Assembly (NCBI RefSeq): GCF_042657165.1
Contig: NZ_JBHSNJ010000012.1
Coordinates: forward strand, 620,001-684,000
Direction: 5' to 3'
DNA length: 64,000 bases
Source of the DNA: Agrilutibacter niabensis
GTDB lineage: Bacteria; Pseudomonadota; Gammaproteobacteria; Xanthomonadales; Xanthomonadaceae
The position numbers were made by a program, and so were the translations under genes. Of the stretch, positions 32,815-41,468 are shown piece by piece; the stretch's first letter is position 1; the number at the start of each line of letters is the position of its first letter. Below the pieces are notes generated by a model. It was given only the letters and a program-made list of their open reading frames with translations, searched no databases and was not told the DNA's origin.

Positions 32815-33810
32815 ATGTTGGTAATTGGCGTCGCCGGTACCGAACTCACCGCGCGGGAGCGCAACTGGCTGCAGCACGACGCCTGCGCCGGCGTGATCCT
32901 GTTCAAGCGCAACTTCGCGTCGAAGACGCAGGTAGCGGAGCTGGCGCAGGCGATCCGCGAAGCAGCGCCGCGTCCGCAACTCCTCTGCGTCGACCAGGAA
33001 GGCGGCCGCGTGCAGCGCTTCCGCGAGGGCTACAGCGCACTGGCGCCGCTGGAAGGCTTCGGCCGGCTGTATGCGCGCGATCCCGAGGCGGCGCTGAAGC
33101 TGGCCGAGGAGCACGCCTGGCTGATGGCGAGCGAGGTGCGCGCGACCGGCGTGGACCTCAGCTTCGCTCCAGTGGTGGACCTGGGCCGCGGCAACCGGGC
33201 CATCGGCGACCGGGCGTTCTCCGAGGATCCCGAAGTCGTGGCCGAGTTCACCCGCGCCTACATTCGCGGCATGCATGCAGCGGGCATGGCCGCAACGCTC
33301 AAGCATTTTCCCGGCCATGGCTCGGTGCTGGAGGACACGCATTTCGACGACGCGGTCGATCCGCGCCCGTTCGAGGAAATCCGCGCGCTCGATCTCGTGC
33401 CCTTCGTCGCCGGCATCCAGGCCAAGGCCGACGCGGTGATGATGGCGCACGTGAAGTATCCGGCCGTGGCGCCGGATCCGGCGGGCTATTCGAAGACCTG
33501 GATCGAGGACATCCTGCGCCGGCAGATGGGCTTCCACGGCGTGGTCTTCAGCGACGACATCGGCATGGCGGCGGCGTTCTCGGCCGGCGGCATCAAGCAG
33601 CGCGTCGACCTGCACCTGGACGCCGGTTGCGACGTGGTGCTGGTCTGCCATCCCGAGCTCGTCGAGGAATCGCTCGCGGCCGTCAGGGATCGCAAGCTCA
33701 ACACCATGGCGCTGACGGGGCTGATCGGCCGAGGCGCCATGGGCTGGGACGGCCTGATCGCCGATGCCCGCTACGGCGAAGCGCGCGGCCGGCAGGAGGG
33801 ACTCGCATGA
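32815..33810 (+). CDS. nagZ: Beta-N-acetylhexosaminidase
   Basis: A 331-residue GH3 enzyme that removes N-acetylglucosamine from anhydromuropeptides in cell-wall recycling. The signature KHFPGHGS begins at residue 163 and contains the general acid/base His. The nucleophile Asp is in VVFSDDIGM (about 247-248). It is a single domain, as in other Gram-negative NagZ proteins. I chose ATG 32815, which has CTGGAG upstream. Its stop overlaps hpt. Confidence 0.95.
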   Translation: MLVIGVAGTELTARERNWLQHDACAGVILFKRNFASKTQVAELAQAIREAAPRPQLLCVDQEGGRVQRFREGYSALAPLEGFGRLYARDPEAALKLAEEHAWLMASEVRATGVDLSFAPVVDLGRGNRAIGDRAFSEDPEVVAEFTRAYIRGMHAAGMAATLKHFPGHGSVLEDTHFDDAVDPRPFEEIRALDLVPFVAGIQAKADAVMMAHVKYPAVAPDPAGYSKTWIEDILRRQMGFHGVVFSDDIGMAAAFSAGGIKQRVDLHLDAGCDVVLVCHPELVEESLAAVRDRKLNTMALTGLIGRGAMGWDGLIADARYGEARGRQEGLA

Positions 33811-34373
33811 TGGCCGATACCAGCGTTTCCAGCCTGCAGGCGGCGCTCGCCAACAGCGACCTGATCCACGACCGCGCGGTACTGGAGCAGGCAATCGTGC
33901 GCATGGCCGCGCGCATCAGCGACGACTACGCGGGCAGCGTTCCGCTTTACGTCACGGTGATGCATGGCGGCCTGCCGTTCGCCGGCCAGCTCGCACTCGA
34001 ACTGGGCGCGCGCGGACTCGATCTCGAGTTCGACTATCTGCATGCCACCCGCTACCGCGGCACGACGTCCGGTGGCGAGCTGACCTGGAAGCACCGTCCC
34101 GCCACGCCGATGCAGGGCCGCCGCGTGCTGCTGGTCGATGACATCGTCGACGAAGGCCACACTCTCGCCGCGATCCGCGACTGGTGCCGCGAGCAGGGTG
34201 CCGCGGAAGTGCGCATCGCTGCGCTGGCGGTGAAGGTGCACGACCGTTGCGTCCCCGGCCTGTCCGCCGATTACATGGGTGTTGAGGTGCCGGACCGCTA
34301 CGTCTACGGCTATGGCATGGACTACCACGAACAGGGTCGCGGGCTGCCCGCGATCTACGCGCTGAAGGACTGA
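33807..34373 (+). CDS. hpt: Hypoxanthine-guanine phosphoribosyltransferase
   Basis: A 188-residue purine salvage enzyme. The PRPP motif VLLVDDIVDEGHTL and the base-binding VPDRYVYGYGMDYHEQGRGLP are clear. It begins ATGATG, with the first ATG overlapping the nagZ stop and GGAGG upstream. The cluster contains mtnP two genes on, which makes hypoxanthine from methylthioinosine, a substrate for this enzyme. Confidence 0.92.
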   Translation: MMADTSVSSLQAALANSDLIHDRAVLEQAIVRMAARISDDYAGSVPLYVTVMHGGLPFAGQLALELGARGLDLEFDYLHATRYRGTTSGGELTWKHRPATPMQGRRVLLVDDIVDEGHTLAAIRDWCREQGAAEVRIAALAVKVHDRCVPGLSADYMGVEVPDRYVYGYGMDYHEQGRGLPAIYALKD

Positions 34374-34376
34374 GCA

Positions 34377-34862
34377 ATGCGCGTGCGCAGCGTTTCGGGC
34401 TGGCTGATCGTCGCGATGATCGCCGGGCAACTGGCGATCCTTGAGGTCAAGCAACTGCGCGAAGAGGGCAGCGCGCTCGTCCATGGACATGCGTTTTTCG
34501 ACTATGCGCCCAACCTGCTGGCGGCCCTGACCTTGCCATGCTTCTTCCTCGCGATGTCCCTGAAGGGCCGTAGCGCCGGCGAACCCTATCGGTGGCCATG
34601 GTTGTGGCGGGAGAACGTGGCAATCCTCAGAGCGCTGTTGCTGACCTTGGGCGGGCTGCTCGGCTGGGAGTTCATCCAGGTCTATCGGCCCAACCGAACG
34701 TTCGATTGGCAGGACGTCTGGGCGACTCTGGTCGGTGGATTGCTGTTCCTCCTGGTCGTGCTCGTCGCACGAATCGCAACGGCGGGCGGCTCGATCGACA
34801 ACCCGGCGCACGTAGCAGCGTCGCCGCTCCCTGGCCCTACATCAAAGGATGCAGTCCCATGA
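34377..34862 (+). CDS. VanZ-like four-helix membrane protein
   Basis: A 161-residue integral membrane protein with helices at about residues 8-24, 45-62, 80-103 and 114-134. The stretch GWEFIQVYRPNRTFDWQDVWATLVGG resembles the ExxQ...DxxDxxxNxxG pattern of VanZ-like proteins. Function is unknown. It lies 3 bases after hpt and overlaps mtnP by four bases, so it is cotranscribed with purine salvage genes. Confidence 0.65.
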   Translation: MRVRSVSGWLIVAMIAGQLAILEVKQLREEGSALVHGHAFFDYAPNLLAALTLPCFFLAMSLKGRSAGEPYRWPWLWRENVAILRALLLTLGGLLGWEFIQVYRPNRTFDWQDVWATLVGGLLFLLVVLVARIATAGGSIDNPAHVAASPLPGPTSKDAVP

Positions 34863-35611
34863 GCGACATCGAACTGGCCATCATCGGCGGCACCGGTTTG
34901 TACAAGCTCGCCGAACTGGAAGACGCCGAAGCCCACCAGCCGGTCACGCATTACGGTGCGCTGTCCGGGCCGGTGCGCGTGGGCATGCTCGACGGCCATC
35001 GCGTCGCCTTCCTTGCGCGGCATGGCGAAGGCCATTCGCTGCCGCCGCACCAGGTGAACTATCGCGCCAACCTGGCAGCGCTCCGGGCGCTGGGGGCGCA
35101 GCGCGTGCTGGCACTCAATACCGTTGGCGGCATCACCGAGCGTTTTGGCCCGCGCGTGCTGGCGTGCCCGGACCAGCTGATCGACTACACCTGGGGTCGC
35201 ATCTCCACGATCTGCGAGGAGCCCGGCACCGAGGTCCTGCACGTCGATTTCGGCGAGCCCTACACCCGTTCGCTGCGACAGGCCGTCATCGCCGCCGCCG
35301 CCACGGCGGGTGTCGCACTGGTGACGGACGGCTGCTACGGCGCCACGCAGGGACCACGCCTGGAAACGCGCGCCGAGATCGCGCGCATGCGCCGCGACGG
35401 TTGCGACCTGGTGGGAATGACCGGCATGCCGGAGGCCGGGCTCGCACGCGAAATGGGGCTCGACTACGCCTGTCTCGCCATCGTCGCCAACTGGGCGGCG
35501 GGCGCGGGGCCGGATCCGGACGAAGTGATCACGCTGCAGGACGTTCTCGACAACGTCGCAGCGGCATCGGCGGGATTGCCCTCGCTGTTGCGCGCCCTGC
35601 TGGCGGATTGA
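34859..35611 (+). CDS. S-methyl-5'-thioinosine phosphorylase (MTAP/PNP family)
   Basis: A 250-residue purine nucleoside phosphorylase. It has the phosphate site IIGGTGLYKL, LARHGEGHSLPPHQVNYRAN, and the substrate site NTVGGI with GMTGMPEAGLAREMG. The ending is like the pseudomonad/xanthomonad enzymes that cleave methylthioinosine rather than methylthioadenosine. It recycles the by-product of polyamine and homoserine-lactone synthesis. Adenine-type substrates are the alternative. Confidence 0.88.
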   Translation: MSDIELAIIGGTGLYKLAELEDAEAHQPVTHYGALSGPVRVGMLDGHRVAFLARHGEGHSLPPHQVNYRANLAALRALGAQRVLALNTVGGITERFGPRVLACPDQLIDYTWGRISTICEEPGTEVLHVDFGEPYTRSLRQAVIAAAATAGVALVTDGCYGATQGPRLETRAEIARMRRDGCDLVGMTGMPEAGLAREMGLDYACLAIVANWAAGAGPDPDEVITLQDVLDNVAAASAGLPSLLRALLAD

Positions 35612-35741
35612 AATCGGTTTCCATTGCTTCGATGCGCCCGACCTCCGTGGGCGGGTTGCGCTCGATCAGCAAGTTGGCATACTCGCTGTGCGCCGCCAGG
35701 GCCGGCGCTCGTCATCGCATCCAGCAGAGGTCATCAAGGAC

Positions 35742-35945
35742 ATGCAGTACGGTACCGTGAAGTGGTTCAACGACGCCAAGGGATTTGGCTTCATCTCGCC
35801 CGAAGACGGCAGCGCGGATGTTTTCGTGCACTTTTCCGCGATCAACGCCAAAGGCTTCCGCAGCCTGCAGGAAGGCCAGCGCGTCAGCTACCAGCTGACC
35901 CAGGGTCCCAAGGGCGCGCAGGCGTCCGAAGTCGCGCCGGTCTGA
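35742..35945 (+). CDS. Cold-shock domain protein
   Basis: A 67-residue CspA-family protein with both RNA-binding motifs, KGFGFI and VFVHF. I chose ATG 35742 (MQYGTVKWFNDAKG), the family start, with AAGGA upstream. It has the typical single S1-like fold and binds single-stranded nucleic acid. The 130-base upstream gap holds TTGGCATACT, a possible promoter, and probably a structured leader. A strong terminator follows. Confidence 0.95.
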   Translation: MQYGTVKWFNDAKGFGFISPEDGSADVFVHFSAINAKGFRSLQEGQRVSYQLTQGPKGAQASEVAPV

Positions 35946-35993
35946 CAAGACCGCGTGGCTTGAGCCTTCTGGCTCGATCAGTACGATTTCCAG

Positions 35994-36017
35994 GCCCCGC
36001 TTCGGCGGGGCTTTTTT
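35994..36017 (+). terminator. Rho-independent terminator after the cold-shock gene
   Basis: GCCCCGC (35994-36000), loop TTCG, GCGGGGC (36005-36011), then TTTTTT. A canonical terminator. A smaller hairpin GAGCC-TTCT-GGCTC lies just upstream at 35962-35975. Confidence 0.92.
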
Positions 36018-36057
36018 CTTTGTGGCGGCGCTGAGCCGCAAAGCACGGGTACGGCCC

Positions 36058-37317
36058 ATGAAGGGATCGCTGCGGATCGGCGTCGTCGGGTACGGCACGG
36101 GTGGCCAGGCCGCCGCTGCCTTGCTTGCGCGCGACGGCCATCACGTCGAAGTTTTCGAGCAGGCGCACGTGCTCGGGCCGGTCGGTGCCGGTTTCCTGTT
36201 GCAGCCGACGGGCATGGAAGTGCTCCGGCAACTCGGGTTGCTGGAAGCGACGTTGCAGCACGGCGCACGCGTCGGCCGACTGTTCGGTGAAACCCGCGAG
36301 GGCCGCGCGGTGATGGACATGCGCTATCGCGACCTCGACCGGCGCCTGTTCGGGCTCGGCATGCAGCGGGGAGCCTTGTTCGCGTTGCTGGACTCGGCGT
36401 GGCAGGAAGACCGCAACATCCATTGCGGCCGGCGCATCGCCGCGATCGATGCCGGGCGCGGCGTACTGCGGGACCAGGAAGGCCACGAACATGGCGCCTT
36501 CGACCTGCTGGTCATCGCCGATGGCGCGGCGTCACGGCTGCGCGCGGAAGTGGGCGAAGCCGTGCTGGATCGACCGTATCCCTGGGGCGCGCAATGGTGC
36601 CTGGTGCCGCGCCGCGACTGGCCGTTCGGCGACGAGCTGCGCCAGCGCTACGCGGGCGCTCGGCGCATGGCCGGCATGTTGCCGGTAGGCACGCGGCCGG
36701 GCGACGACACGCCGCGCATGAGTTTCTTCTGGAGCGTGCCCGCGGCCTCGCTGCATGACGAATGCGAGGGAGCCCGATGGCGCAGCGACCTCCGCGATGT
36801 CTGGCCCGAGGCCGCGGACACGTTGCAGGACATTGCCGTGCCTGACGGATTGGCGAAGGCGCGCTATCGCGATGCCGCGCACCGCCGCTGGTACCGTGGA
36901 CGCGCCGTGCTGCTCGGCGATGCCGCGCACGCGATGAGTCCGCAGCTTGGACAGGGCGCCAACATGGCCCTCATCGACGCCCTGGCGCTGCGCGACGCGC
37001 TGCGCACGAGCAACGGGCTCGCCCACGCCTTGGCGCAGTACGAACGTGCACGCCGCGAGCACGTCGGCATCTACCATTTCTGGAGCCGCTGGCTGACACC
37101 GCTGTTCCAGTCGGAGCGCGACAGGCTGGCCGCGATGCGCGATCGCCTGTTCCATCCGCTGACCCGCATGCCCGGCAGCCGGCGCCAGGTGCTGCGCGTG
37201 CTGACCGGGACCCGTCGTGGCTGGTTGGGTGTCGTGCCGTTGGACCCCCGTCTCCTCGATGCCCTGGAAGCGCACGCCGAGCGTGTGTCCCCGATGCCAT
37301 GCCGGGCATTCAGCTGA
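36058..37317 (+). CDS. FAD-dependent aromatic-type monooxygenase
   Basis: A 419-residue UbiH/VisC-class flavoprotein. The dinucleotide motif GVVGYGTGGQAAAALLARDGH opens the chain, and the DG motif is in LLVIADGAASRLR. The second FAD motif is GRAVLLGDAAHAMSPQLGQGANMALIDA. The substrate is not evident. There are no ubi genes beside it, so ubiquinone synthesis is only one option. It starts 41 bases after the cold-shock terminator and is followed by aidB after 75 bases. Confidence 0.85.
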   Translation: MKGSLRIGVVGYGTGGQAAAALLARDGHHVEVFEQAHVLGPVGAGFLLQPTGMEVLRQLGLLEATLQHGARVGRLFGETREGRAVMDMRYRDLDRRLFGLGMQRGALFALLDSAWQEDRNIHCGRRIAAIDAGRGVLRDQEGHEHGAFDLLVIADGAASRLRAEVGEAVLDRPYPWGAQWCLVPRRDWPFGDELRQRYAGARRMAGMLPVGTRPGDDTPRMSFFWSVPAASLHDECEGARWRSDLRDVWPEAADTLQDIAVPDGLAKARYRDAAHRRWYRGRAVLLGDAAHAMSPQLGQGANMALIDALALRDALRTSNGLAHALAQYERARREHVGIYHFWSRWLTPLFQSERDRLAAMRDRLFHPLTRMPGSRRQVLRVLTGTRRGWLGVVPLDPRLLDALEAHAERVSPMPCRAFS

Positions 37318-37392
37318 TCGGCGCGGCTTGACCGGTGCCGGCGTGGCACGCGGCTGCGCTACATTCGTGGCATCCGTTGGCAGGAGCCGCCG

Positions 37393-39024
37393 ATGACCGC
37401 GCCGTTCCCGACGCACGACGTCGACAACCAGCCGCCTGAATTCGCCGGGCGCGACCTCTGGGCCGATGACATCGCCCTGCGCGAAGCCGTCGAGCGCGAG
37501 GGAGCGGTGGTGTTCCGCGGGCCTCTGGAGGCCTACGGCAGGCTCGCCGGTGGGGACCTGCTGCGCCTGAGCTTCGACGCGCACCGCGATCGTCCCCGCC
37601 TGCGCACGCACGACCGATTCGGCCATCGCCTCGACCTCGTCGAGTTCCACCCCAACTACCACGCCGTGATGGCGTCGGCGATCGAGCACGGCGTCTCCGC
37701 CCTGTCATGGCGCGACGATCGCCCGGGTAGCCACGTCGCGCGCGCGGCCTTGAGTTATCTGCATGGACAGGCCGAGCCCGGCAGCAGCTGTCCGTTGACG
37801 ATGACGCACGCGGCGGTGCCGGTGTTGCGCCGCGAGGCGACGCTGCACGAGTGGGCGGCCAAGGCGACTGTCCCGCATTACGATCCGGGCGACGTGCCCA
37901 TCGGCCGAAAGCGCGGGGTCACGCTGGGCATGGGCATGACCGAGAAACAGGGCGGCAGCGACGTGCGGGCAAATACGACGCGGGCTGTCCCTTCGTCAGG
38001 AGAGGGCGGCTACACGCTCGTCGGGCATAAGTGGTTCTTCTCCGCGCCCATGTCCGACGGTTTCCTGGTGCTCGCGCAGGCACCGGGCGGACTCAGCTGC
38101 TTCCTAATGCCGCGCTGGCGGCCGGACGGAACCAGGAATGCCTTCCGGCTGATGCGGCTGAAGGACAAGCTCGGCGACTGGTCCAATGCATCGTCCGAAG
38201 TCGAATTCGATGGCGCCTGGGCGCATCGCGTCGGCGACGAAGGCCGTGGCGTGGCGACCATCATCGAAATGGTGATGCTGACGCGGCTGGATTGCATGCT
38301 CGGTTCGTCGGCATTGATGCGAATGGCGCTGGCACAGGCGGTGCACCACGCCCGCCATCGACACGCCTTCGGCAAGGCGCTGGCCGCGCATGCCCTGATG
38401 CAGAACGTGCTCGCCGACCTCGCGCTCGAGGCGGAAGCGTCGCTCGCTTTTTCGCTGCGGGTCGCGCGTGCCGTCGATCGTTCCGGAGGGGACGCACGGG
38501 AAGCGGCGCTTGCCCGCATCGCCACGGCCATCGGCAAATTCCACATATGCAAACGTGCGCCCGCGTTCGTCAACGAGGCGCAGGAATGCCTCGGAGGCGC
38601 GGGTTACGTGGAGGAATCCCTGCTTCCGCGGCTGTATCGGCAGGCGCCACTGAATTCGATCTGGGAAGGCAGCGGCAACATCCAGTGCCTGGACGTGCTG
38701 CGCGCGTTGTCGCGCGAACCGGAGACGCGGGCGGCTTTCCTGGCCGAGCTGGAAGCCGCTTCCGGGCTGGACCCCGCATTCGAGCGGGAGCTCGCGGCGC
38801 TGCGCACGGAGCTGGTCCATGCAAGCGCGGCCGAAGCGGGGGCGCGCCGGCTGGTCGAGCGCATGGCGCTGGCCCTGCAGGCGAGCGTGCTGCTGCGTGC
38901 GGCGAGCCCGGTGGCGGAGCTGTTCTGCAGGTCGCGGCTCGGGGGAGAGCGGGGGCAGGCGTTCGGAACCTTGCCCGGGGACGCGCGCTTCACCTCGCTC
39001 ATCGATCGCGCCTTGCCGGAGTGA
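37393..39024 (+). CDS. aidB: AidB-type acyl-CoA dehydrogenase
   Basis: A 543-residue protein matching E. coli AidB throughout in length and motifs. These include NQPPEF near the start, LTMTHAAVPVLR, MGMTEKQGGSDVRANTT, VGHKWFFSAPMSDGFLVLAQ, LKDKLGDWSNASSEVEFD and LYRQAPLNSIWEGSGNIQCLDVLR. AidB is a flavoprotein of the alkylation response that binds DNA through its C-terminal domain. Here it lies apart from ada or alkB. GGAG lies 8 bases before the ATG. Confidence 0.93.
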   Translation: MTAPFPTHDVDNQPPEFAGRDLWADDIALREAVEREGAVVFRGPLEAYGRLAGGDLLRLSFDAHRDRPRLRTHDRFGHRLDLVEFHPNYHAVMASAIEHGVSALSWRDDRPGSHVARAALSYLHGQAEPGSSCPLTMTHAAVPVLRREATLHEWAAKATVPHYDPGDVPIGRKRGVTLGMGMTEKQGGSDVRANTTRAVPSSGEGGYTLVGHKWFFSAPMSDGFLVLAQAPGGLSCFLMPRWRPDGTRNAFRLMRLKDKLGDWSNASSEVEFDGAWAHRVGDEGRGVATIIEMVMLTRLDCMLGSSALMRMALAQAVHHARHRHAFGKALAAHALMQNVLADLALEAEASLAFSLRVARAVDRSGGDAREAALARIATAIGKFHICKRAPAFVNEAQECLGGAGYVEESLLPRLYRQAPLNSIWEGSGNIQCLDVLRALSREPETRAAFLAELEAASGLDPAFERELAALRTELVHASAAEAGARRLVERMALALQASVLLRAASPVAELFCRSRLGGERGQAFGTLPGDARFTSLIDRALPE

Positions 39025-39064
39025 CGCGGCTTCTTGACTGCCTCGGGCAGCGTGGAAGACCCCG

Positions 39065-40825
39065 TCAGTCGAGGAACTGGAGCCTGGCCAATTCGGCGTA
39101 CAGGCCGCCCTGCGCCAGCAACTGCTCATGCGTGCCTTCGGCAACAACCCGGCCATGGTCCATGACCACGATGCGGTCGGCCTTGAGCACGGTCGCGAGG
39201 CGGTGCGCAATCACGATCGAAGTGCGACCCTCCATGAGGGTCTCCAGCGCCTGCTGCACCGCGCGCTCGCTCTGTGCGTCGAGCGCGCTGGTGGCCTCGT
39301 CCAGCAGCAGGATCGGCGCATCTTTCAGCAGCGCGCGCGCGATCGCGATGCGTTGTTGCTGGCCCCCGGACAGGCGGGCGCCGCGTTCGCCCAGTTCGGT
39401 GTCGAGGCCATCGGGCAGCGCGCCGATGAAGTCGGCGGCGTGCGCGGCACGAACGGCCGCCTCGATCTGCCCGGCATCGGCTTCAAGCCGTCCGTAGCGG
39501 ATGTTCTCGCGCGCGGTGGTGGCGAAGATCGTGGGCTGTTGCGGCACCAGGGCGATGGCTTCGCGCAGGATGGCCGGATCGAGCGTGCGGATATCGGTGT
39601 CGTCGACGCCGACCCTGCCGGCATCCGGGTCGTGGAAGCGCAGCAGCAGCGAAAAGACGGTGCTCTTGCCGGCGCCCGAAGGACCAACAAGCGCGACGGT
39701 TTCGCCCGGGCGCACCCGCAGGTTGAAGTCGGCGAGCGCTGCCTGGTCGGGTCGTTGCGGGTAGTGGAAGGTGACGTTGTCGAAGGTGATTTCGCCGCGA
39801 AGGGGCGAAGGCAGCGGCTGCGGTGCCACCGGCGCCCGGATTGCAGGCGTTTCCTGCAGGAGTTCGCTGATTCGTCCCATGCCGCCGGCAGCGCGCTGCA
39901 CTTCGTTCCACACTTCCGCGAGCGCTCCGATGGAGCCGCCACCGATCAATGCATACAGCACGAACTGCCCGAGCGTTCCCGCGGTCATGTGCCCGGCGAC
40001 CACGTCGTGCGCACCGGACCACAACACCAGCGTGATCGCGCCGAAGACGATGGTGATGACCACGGCAGTGACGATGGACTGCGCGCCGATGCGCTTGCGT
40101 GCGGTTCTCACCGCGGTCTGCAGTGCTGCGGTGAAACGGCCGTGCTCGTACGGCTCACGCGCGTGTGACTGCACGGTACGTATCGCGCCCAGGGTTTCGG
40201 CGGCCAGGGTATTGGCGTCGGCGATGCGATCCTGGCTGGCGCGCGAGATCTTCTTCAGGCGGCGCCCGCCGATGACGATGGGCAGTACCGCGAGCGGGAT
40301 GCCAACCAGCGCGTAGGCGGCCAGGTAGGGACTGGTCACGAACAGCATCACGATCGAGCCGATGACGGTGATCGCGCTGCGCAGCGCGATGGACATGGTG
40401 GAGCCGACGACGCTGCGTAGCAGTTCCGCGTCGGCGGTGAGGCGCGATACCAGTTCGCCACTGCGGGTGCGGTCGTGGAAGCCGGCGTCGAGGGCGAGCA
40501 GGTGGGTGTACAGGCGCTCGCGCAGGTCGGCGACCACGCGTTCGCCCAGCAACGATACGAAGAAGAAGCGCGCCGCGGTCGACAGTGCCAATGCGAACGC
40601 GGCCACGAACAGCAGCATGAAGGCGCGGTCGATACCGGCGCCGCCCGCGGCGAAGCCCTGGTCGATCACCACCCGCGTCGCCATGGGAAAGCTCAACGTC
40701 GCGGTGCTCGAACAGGCCAGCGCTACCAGCCATGCGACGAACAGTCCCTTGTGACGGCGGACGAAGGGCCAGAGAGTACGCAGGCTGCCGATCGGGGCTT
40801 TGGAAGGGTCGGCTGGCGTACTCAC
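39065..40825 (-). CDS. ABC exporter, fused membrane and ATPase domains
   Basis: A 586-residue half-transporter of the MsbA/LmrA (ABCB) type. It has six membrane helices in residues 25-310, then an ATPase domain with Walker A GPSGAGKST, Q-loop VPQQPTIF, signature LSGGQQQR, Walker B ILLLDEATSALD and H-loop IAHRL. It would act as a homodimer. The substrate may be a lipid or drug; it is not clearly MsbA itself. It is the last gene of a minus-strand run beginning with an ECF sigma factor, 40 bases after yigZ. Confidence 0.9.
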   Translation of the reverse strand: MSTPADPSKAPIGSLRTLWPFVRRHKGLFVAWLVALACSSTATLSFPMATRVVIDQGFAAGGAGIDRAFMLLFVAAFALALSTAARFFFVSLLGERVVADLRERLYTHLLALDAGFHDRTRSGELVSRLTADAELLRSVVGSTMSIALRSAITVIGSIVMLFVTSPYLAAYALVGIPLAVLPIVIGGRRLKKISRASQDRIADANTLAAETLGAIRTVQSHAREPYEHGRFTAALQTAVRTARKRIGAQSIVTAVVITIVFGAITLVLWSGAHDVVAGHMTAGTLGQFVLYALIGGGSIGALAEVWNEVQRAAGGMGRISELLQETPAIRAPVAPQPLPSPLRGEITFDNVTFHYPQRPDQAALADFNLRVRPGETVALVGPSGAGKSTVFSLLLRFHDPDAGRVGVDDTDIRTLDPAILREAIALVPQQPTIFATTARENIRYGRLEADAGQIEAAVRAAHAADFIGALPDGLDTELGERGARLSGGQQQRIAIARALLKDAPILLLDEATSALDAQSERAVQQALETLMEGRTSIVIAHRLATVLKADRIVVMDHGRVVAEGTHEQLLAQGGLYAELARLQFLD

Positions 40826-40865
40826 AGGTTCCTTTTATCTCGGTTCACGCGGAGGGGCCGACAGG

Positions 40866-41468
40866 TTACGTTTTTGGATGCCCGGGCGGTTCCTGGCAGC
40901 GCACCCGATCCCGGGTGGCGTCACGCAAGTGGTTTTTCAAGGCATCGATGCGATCTGCCGGGAGCCGCAGTCGCAAGGTGACGCCTTCGGCAAGGAAGTC
41001 CTCGGCCAGTTTTTCGGCGCCGAACTGCCCCAGCGCCGCATGCACCGCACCGGTGACTTCGAAGGGGTAGGTGAGCGCGAGTTCGCCGTGGACGATCAGC
41101 GCCTGCCGCGGTGCCAGCCGCAGGCACTCGGCGGCGGCACCGCCGTACGCGCGCACCAGACCGCCAGCCCCGAGCTTGATGCCGCCGTACCAGCGCGTCA
41201 CCACCGCGACCACCTGGTCGTAACCCTGGCCGTCGATGGCGGCGAGGATCGGGCGCCCAGCCGTGCCCGCGGGTTCGCCGTCATCGCTGAAACGGTACTG
41301 CGCCCCGATGCGGTAGGCCCAGCAGTTGTGGGTTGCGGCCGGATCGGCGACTTCGGCAAGGAAGGCCAGCGCGGCCTCCGGCGCCGCCACGGACGCCGCG
41401 TGGACGATGAAGCGGCTGTGCTTCACCTCCAGCGTGTGCGCCGCACGCGCGGCCAGGGTGTCGCTCAT
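40866..41468 (-). CDS. yigZ: YigZ / IMPACT family protein
   Basis: A 200-residue UPF0029 protein. It has the family core HNCWAYRIG, RFSDDGEPAGTAGRPIL and VVAVVTRWYGGIKLGAGGLVRAYGGA. The C-terminal EF-G-like domain follows. Bacterial members are structurally known but their role is unsettled; the eukaryotic relative IMPACT regulates GCN2. It overlaps the anti-sigma candidate by four bases (ATGA). Confidence 0.92.
   Translation of the reverse strand: MSDTLAARAAHTLEVKHSRFIVHAASVAAPEAALAFLAEVADPAATHNCWAYRIGAQYRFSDDGEPAGTAGRPILAAIDGQGYDQVVAVVTRWYGGIKLGAGGLVRAYGGAAAECLRLAPRQALIVHGELALTYPFEVTGAVHAALGQFGAEKLAEDFLAEGVTLRLRLPADRIDALKNHLRDATRDRVRCQEPPGHPKT

Noticed and set aside
37328..37365. TTGACC and TACATT before aidB as a promoter
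   Set aside because: The spacing of 26 bases is too long for a sigma-70 promoter.
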